A DNA stretch of 64,000 bases from the NCBI GenBank assembly GCA_963823675.1, contig CAWGMT010000015.1:372001-436000 (forward strand), given 5' to 3'. How positions within the stretch are numbered: position 1 is the stretch's first letter; each line of letters opens with the position of its first letter. Position numbers and translations under genes: made by a program. The stretch comes from CAWGMT01 sp963823675 (lineage in GTDB: Bacteria; Planctomycetota; Planctomycetia; Isosphaerales; Isosphaeraceae). The notes beneath the pieces are model-generated. The model was not told the origin of the DNA, did not search any database, and worked only from the letters and a program-made list of their open reading frames with translations. This document shows, in pieces, positions 60,157 to 64,000 of the stretch.

Positions 60157-61461
60157 GTGACCAGCCATAATCCTCACGTGCCAAAACCATCCCTGGTCCG
60201 CACCGTCATCGCCGGGGCGATTGGCAATGTGCTGGAGTGGTTCGACTTCGGCCTGTTCGGCTTCTTTGCTCCGGTGATCGCTGGGCAATTCCTGCCCGCC
60301 GAGGACAAGCTGGCCTCGCTCCTGGGGACGTTTGGAGTTTACGCGACCGGTTTCCTGATGAGGCCGATCGGAGGCGTCGTCTTCGGCTACGTGGGCGATC
60401 GAATCGGCCGCAAACGCGCGCTCGAGCTTTCGGTGCTCTTGATGGCGCTCGCGACGACCGTCATGGGCCTGCTGCCGGCTCATGCGACCATCGGCCTGGC
60501 GGCGCCGATCCTGCTTACGCTCGTGCGCCTGCTCCAGGGCTTGAGCGTAGGTGGGGAATACATTGGCTCGATGTCGTTTCTGGCCGAGCATGCCCCCAGC
60601 GGCCGCCGCGCGTTTGTCGGGAGCTGGAGCTCGTTCAGCACGGTCCTGGGAACGCTGCTCGGCTCGGGTACGGCGGCTCTCCTCACGGGAATTCTCTCGG
60701 AAGAGCAAGTGTCGGCGTGGGGCTGGCGATTGCCCTTCTTGAGCGGCTTCTTGATCGGACTGGTGGGACTGTGGCTGCGCCTGGGCGTCGAGGAGAGTCC
60801 CAGCTTCCTGGCGCTCCAGAATTCCGGCAAGATCGCCGTGAATCCGCTCGCGGAAACGCTGCGTAACGACCGGGGCGGCATTGCGACGACGCTCGGCCTG
60901 GCGGCACTCAGCTCGGTCGGCTATTACCTGCCGTTTGTCTGGCTGCCGACCTGGCTTGCTCACATCAACGAGCCCGCGCTTCCCGAGAGCCAGGCGCTCT
61001 GGGCCAACACGATCGCCCTGCTCGCGCTACTCGTCTTGACTCCCTTGACGGCTCTGGTATCGGACCGGGTCGGCCGCAAGCCGATGTTCCTGGCCGCGGC
61101 CCTCGGTTTTGTGATCTTTTCCTATCCCGTGTTCTGGATGATGTCCAGTGGCCGCTATAGCGCAGCGGTTCTGGGGGGGCTGGTGTTCGCAAGCTGCGAT
61201 GGCCTCTTTTCGGGCTGCATGGGCGCTACGATGGTCGAGCTCTTCCCCACGCGAACCCGCTACTCCGGCGTCGCCATCGGCTACAACCTGGGTCAGGCCC
61301 TGCTCGGCGGCACGGCCCCGCTGGTCGGGACCGCACTCATCGAGCTGACCGGCAACGACCTGGCGCCGACGTTTTACTTGATCGCCTGCGCGATCGTCGC
61401 CGGCGTGGCCGCGTTGTTCATCAAGCCGCGGCATGGGCTGCCGTTGGATGACTTGGCGTGA
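60157..61461 (+). CDS. MFS transporter, metabolite:H+ symporter family
   Basis: 434 aa with twelve hydrophobic segments. The N-terminal GNVLEWFDFGLFGFFAPVIA and GYVGDRIGRKRAL (loop 2-3 motif) and RLLQGLSVGGEYIGSMSFLA place it in the metabolite:H+ symporter group that includes ProP, KgtP and ShiA. The second-half loop motif SDRVGRKPM is also present. The substrate, probably an organic acid or compatible solute, cannot be assigned. GTG start. Its 3' end is followed by a hairpin repeat unit. Confidence 0.9.
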   Translation: MTSHNPHVPKPSLVRTVIAGAIGNVLEWFDFGLFGFFAPVIAGQFLPAEDKLASLLGTFGVYATGFLMRPIGGVVFGYVGDRIGRKRALELSVLLMALATTVMGLLPAHATIGLAAPILLTLVRLLQGLSVGGEYIGSMSFLAEHAPSGRRAFVGSWSSFSTVLGTLLGSGTAALLTGILSEEQVSAWGWRLPFLSGFLIGLVGLWLRLGVEESPSFLALQNSGKIAVNPLAETLRNDRGGIATTLGLAALSSVGYYLPFVWLPTWLAHINEPALPESQALWANTIALLALLVLTPLTALVSDRVGRKPMFLAAALGFVIFSYPVFWMMSSGRYSAAVLGGLVFASCDGLFSGCMGATMVELFPTRTRYSGVAIGYNLGQALLGGTAPLVGTALIELTGNDLAPTFYLIACAIVAGVAALFIKPRHGLPLDDLA

Positions 61462-61478
61462 GTTAGAGGCTGCGGAGA

Positions 61479-61560
61479 AATAACTTTGCCAATTGTGGTG
61501 CAGGCGTCCCGCCTGCCGTGTACAGGGAATGCAGGCGGGACGCCTGCACCACAATGGTGG
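61479..61560. repeat. single double-hairpin repeat unit, left end intact
   Basis: AATAACTTTG at 61479-61488, then one full double-hairpin unit (61493-61554) of the family at 37.4 kb, followed by GGTGGA. The right inverted terminal sequence is missing. It lies 18 bp after the MFS stop, where it could also act as a transcription-stopping hairpin. Confidence 0.85.
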
Positions 61561-61622
61561 AGGGCACTCTAAACGTCCATCGTGAACGCTGGCGTCACCC
61601 GCAACAGGATCGTGCAAAGGCG

Positions 61623-61895
61623 TCAGTTGGGCCGCAGCAGCCCGTCGTACTCCGCGTGCGTCCCGATCCAGAACCACACGAGGCCGGATCCATTGTCCGC
61701 AGCCAGCGCCCGATAATGCAAACCGACCCGGACCGACCAGAGGCGACCGACCTTCTTCAGGTGCAGGGAAGGATGGTGCGGGTCTTGTCGTAGCAGCGCG
61801 TAACAGGAGTCCGCCAACCGCTGAACTTCGATGGGCAAACGGTGATAGCAGCCCCAGAATCGCGGGGTGGCGCGGTGATTCACAGCTCCGTGCAA
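61623..61895 (-). CDS. RelE/ParE-type toxin
   Basis: 90 aa. TPRFWGCYHRLPIEVQRLAD, PSLHLKKVGRLWSVRVGLHY and WFWIGTHAEYDGLL are characteristic of a well-populated RelE/ParE family subgroup. It follows its antitoxin with a 16-bp overlap. The toxin fold is complete, so this pair could be active, unlike the neighbouring remnants. Confidence 0.85.
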   Translation of the reverse strand: MHGAVNHRATPRFWGCYHRLPIEVQRLADSCYALLRQDPHHPSLHLKKVGRLWSVRVGLHYRALAADNGSGLVWFWIGTHAEYDGLLRPN

Positions 61896-62080
61896 CGGCC
61901 CTCGCGGGCATCGCTAAGGGCCTCGTCGGCCAGCGCATCGAGCCGACCCTCGACGACATCTCGCTCGAACTGGCGGTCCCATGCTTCGGCATCGAACGCG
62001 ACAAACCAGGCGCGGAACGCCACCAGTTCCTCGTCGGGAAGCTTGCGAATGGCATCCTCGATTTCGTGCACACTACTCAT
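61880..62080 (-). CDS. antitoxin partner of the RelE/ParE-type toxin
   Basis: 66 aa, start MSSVHEIEDAIRKLPDEELV. The helix pair ELVAFRAWFVAFDAEAWDRQ and the C-terminal LDALADEALSDAREGRCTEL are seen in antitoxins directly upstream of this toxin subgroup. An ATG one codon upstream is possible. Overlaps the toxin start. Confidence 0.8.
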   Translation of the reverse strand: MSSVHEIEDAIRKLPDEELVAFRAWFVAFDAEAWDRQFERDVVEGRLDALADEALSDAREGRCTEL

Positions 62081-62099
62081 CACACCAGGATATCGCTCG

Positions 62100-62240
62100 G
62101 GGCGAATTCATGCAACGGCGGTACTTGATCCGCTCAGGGAACTCATCCAGCGACCGGGCCTGGATATAACACGCGGCGGCGTGGGTACGGAGGCAATGTC
62201 GTAGCCCTCCGAATCGTGCCCAATGACGACGTCGAAATTG
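62100..62240 (-). pseudogene. HicB-type antitoxin remnant next to hairpin repeat
   Basis: Minus strand from the repeat reads FDVVIGHDSEGYDIASVPT, the N-terminal HicB pattern. After a frame change near 62,182 it reads CYIQARSLDEFPERIK, the following helix of the same fold. Start codon and C-terminal half are missing, and the repeat unit abuts the N-terminal side. No HicA is seen. Confidence 0.6.
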
Positions 62241-62587
62241 TGGTGCAGGCGTCCCGCCTGCCGGTATAGGGAATGCAGGCGGGACGCCTGCACCACAATG
62301 GTGGACTCGTCAAACTTATTTTCGCGCGGCGCCTTCGTCCGGCCCTGGATAAGCGACCGAAGAGCCCGGTTGACGGACTCGTCTGTCGGGAACGCCGCTT
62401 GGACGTCGGGAGCCAGTAGCGCCAGGTTCCTTCCGGAGCGGTCGCGATCGAGATACTTGCTGCGGACACTGTTTTTGAGCACAGAGGAGTCGTACTCGGG
62501 ACGGAAGTCGCCGTCACCAGGTTTCAGATCATCCTCGTGCTTGCGAAGGTTGCGCCTGGCTTTTTCGGGATCCCACTCGAACTCCAT
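62108..62587 (-). pseudogene. chimeric ORF: BrnT start, orphan antitoxin, repeat-encoded tail
   Basis: 159 codons. MEFEWDPEKARRNLRKHE is the start of a BrnT toxin (about 90 aa normally), which then breaks off. The frame continues into DFRPEYDSSVLKNSVRSKYL and LALLAPDVQAAFPTDESVNR, a short antitoxin-type protein found with RelE/BrnT-like toxins. From about 62,320 the codons come from the hairpin repeat, then from the HicB remnant. Only the middle antitoxin portion might be a working protein; no start codon for it alone is obvious. Confidence 0.6.
62238..62322. repeat. single double-hairpin repeat unit, right end intact
   Basis: One unit (62238-62298) of the 37.4-kb family, followed by GGTGGACTCGT and the right terminal sequence CAAACTTATT (62311-62320), inverse of AATAACTTTG at 9 of 10 positions. 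The left terminal sequence is missing. Confidence 0.85.
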
Positions 62588-62730
62588 GGCATTACCGTAA
62601 CCTGCGCCCGTCGCCTGAGCAAGGGACGGCCTACCGAGAGGCGCTCGCCCCGGGATCGCGATTGGATGGGCTTTGAAAGGCGCATCCAGATGGATCTGTT
62701 CTGCCGGGCCTTAGCCCGGATGATGTCGGA

Positions 62731-63891
62731 TCAATCGTAGAATTGTGTGCCGCGCTCTGCCGCGCGAGCGCCGATGCGCCTGGGCTGCGGACCGGCGTCG
62801 GCCATTGCGCTAATCCACGCGCGAATCAGTGCGACTCCCTCTTCATCCACCAGCCGTTTACCCAGTTCGGGCATCATCACGCCCGGATGGGTTGACGCGA
62901 TGCGATGGGCGAGAATTGACTGGTCGGGCTTGCCCGGCACGATATCGTATTGCAGTCCGCCCGAGCCGAGCCCGGCCGCCACAGGCGGCTTGAAGATGCC
63001 GAAGGCCGTCGGGTTTTGCTGCGATGCCAGGAGGTCGAGCCCCGAGTTTCGCGCCGGCCCGGACGGACTGTGGCAGTGGGCGCAGTTGATCTCGAGCCAT
63101 GCCCGCGCGCGGGCATCGAGCGTGCCGCTCTTCTCGTCGTCCCAGACCGCCAGCCGGGGAGCCGCAGCGGGAGCGGGCGCTCCGGCGAGCGCGCCATTGC
63201 GGGCCCAGTGGTCGAGCTGGTTTTCCGGTCCTTCGGCATACACGAAGTCGCGATTCAAATGCCGTGCCTTCGGGCCGATCGGCAACATGGTCTCGCTGGC
63301 TTTGTGACAGCCCTTGCACTGGTTGACGTTGGGAATGATGTAGTTGTTGGTCCGGCGGCGACCGTCGGTATGGATCCAGGTCACGTCCAGGGTGTCGCCG
63401 GCAACGTCGAGGATCGCATCGGTCTGGGCGGCGTTCCAGATGTAGGGCAGGCCGACCCAGCCGTCGGCATCGTGTTTGAGGATCCGGGTTTCGATCAGCC
63501 GGCGCCCTCGCGACGGGTCCCGCGCGTCGTGAGGATAGGCGAAGGTCTTGGCGATCACGGTACCGATGGGAAACGCGAACACGTCGTCCTCGCGGTACAC
63601 CGCGGGCGTGCCCGGCGGCAGCTTGATGAAGCGGTATTTGGCCGAGTAATCGGCAAAGAGCGGCGAATTGAGATCGTAGGGAATCACTCCCGCCGCGGGC
63701 GATTGCGCGGTGGGGTCGCCCGCGAACACGCCATATTGCGAGAGCCGTTCGAAGGGCCTACCGGGCGGCGGCGCGGGCTCATGAGTTGCGTGCTGGGAGC
63801 AGGCCGAGATTCCTAGCAGCAAGGCCGCCACGGCCGTGGGCGGAAAAGCGCGAATGGGCCGGCGGTGTGCACGCGAGTGAGGCGTCGTCAC
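62731..63891 (-). CDS. diheme c-type cytochrome lipoprotein (SO2930-like)
   Basis: 386 aa, GTG start. The signal peptide ends in a lipobox (LLLGISAC), so it is anchored outside the cytoplasmic membrane. Two haem motifs, C-K-G-C-H and C-A-H-C-H, are about 80 residues apart. PYDLNSPLFADYSAKYRFIK and the C-terminal HPGVMMPELGKRLVDEEG match the SO2930-type diheme family. Members are usually encoded next to a beta-helix repeat protein, and the upstream neighbour fits. Electron-transfer role inferred. GTG overlaps the upstream stop. Confidence 0.85.
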   Translation of the reverse strand: MTTPHSRAHRRPIRAFPPTAVAALLLGISACSQHATHEPAPPPGRPFERLSQYGVFAGDPTAQSPAAGVIPYDLNSPLFADYSAKYRFIKLPPGTPAVYREDDVFAFPIGTVIAKTFAYPHDARDPSRGRRLIETRILKHDADGWVGLPYIWNAAQTDAILDVAGDTLDVTWIHTDGRRRTNNYIIPNVNQCKGCHKASETMLPIGPKARHLNRDFVYAEGPENQLDHWARNGALAGAPAPAAAPRLAVWDDEKSGTLDARARAWLEINCAHCHSPSGPARNSGLDLLASQQNPTAFGIFKPPVAAGLGSGGLQYDIVPGKPDQSILAHRIASTHPGVMMPELGKRLVDEEGVALIRAWISAMADAGPQPRRIGARAAERGTQFYD

Positions 63892-64000
63892 TTCACACCC
63901 TCGATCGAGACCGGGCTCAGGGCTGGCAGCGTTCCCGCGTGTGCCTTCAAGTCGCGTCCGATCTTGGGCGCCTTGTCCGCCGCTGCTCCCTGCGCGGGCA
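63888..64000 (-). CDS. C-terminus of the upstream partner (parallel beta-helix-type protein), cut by window edge
   Basis: Reading into the window on the minus strand gives the last 36 residues, ending DLKAHAGTLPALSPVSIEGVK, then TGA at 63890-63888, overlapping the cytochrome GTG. The end resembles the beta-helix protein usually found upstream of SO2930-type cytochromes; with so little sequence this is inferred mainly from context. Confidence 0.5.
   Translation of the reverse strand, partial: PAQGAAADKAPKIGRDLKAHAGTLPALSPVSIEGVK

Overview
The window looks like chromosome from a high-GC planctomycete, probably Isosphaeraceae-like. The evidence is a PSD1-type cytochrome gene next to a DUF1501 gene, a DUF1559 pseudopilin, a Ser/Thr kinase with tetratricopeptide repeats beside a Gob-type ECF sigma factor, futalosine-pathway menaquinone genes, multi-pass sulfatase-superfamily proteins, and dense families of intergenic hairpin repeats. 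This placement rests on gene content only; there is no rRNA or marker phylogeny.

Layout. 1-5.6 kb (minus): a RelE/ParE-type toxin start cut by the window edge, then the imuA-imuB-dnaE2 mutagenic repair cassette behind a promoter overlapped by a near-perfect dyad. 5.7-10.2 kb (plus): the PSD1/DUF1501 pair. 10.2-17.1 kb: kinase-TPR gene, STAS/GspE-type ATPase, a broken ECF sigma factor and a small zinc-ribbon membrane protein. 17.3-19.5 kb: an island in which a REP-associated transposase and a PIN toxin-antitoxin pair are separated by three same-orientation tRNA-Val-like sequences. 19.7-25.3 kb: intact housekeeping block (xylA, PfpI-like, SDR, DksA-like, lspA, glnA). 25.4-37.5 kb: LigD-N-like protein, membrane proteins, an ABC exporter with a fused MFS/spermidine-synthase protein, DUF1559 pseudopilin, lipoprotein. 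37.4-37.8 kb: array of 74-bp hairpin repeats. 37.8-41.9 kb: two membrane sulfatase-superfamily genes. 43.3-49.5 kb: TPR proteins, a tandem pair of STN-domain membrane proteins, and repeats. 49.7-57.4 kb: a GH99-like protein, then mqnA-mqnC-natA-natB/CPBP-amidohydrolase. 57.5-61.5 kb: membrane protein, manA, MFS permease. 61.5-62.6 kb: toxin-antitoxin remnants mixed with hairpin repeats. 62.7-64 kb: diheme lipoprotein cytochrome and its upstream partner.

More than a dozen genes change reading frame one or more times without internal stop codons, concentrated in 0.2-16.7 kb and then scattered, while 19.7-25.3 kb is clean. This is either locally poor sequence or recent decay. Annotations of those genes therefore give the whole span and treat the joined frames as one gene.

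The least expected content is the repeat layer: tandem tRNA-Val 3' halves around accessory modules, and a BIME-like double hairpin with terminal inverted repeats that shares the window with a REP-associated transposase.
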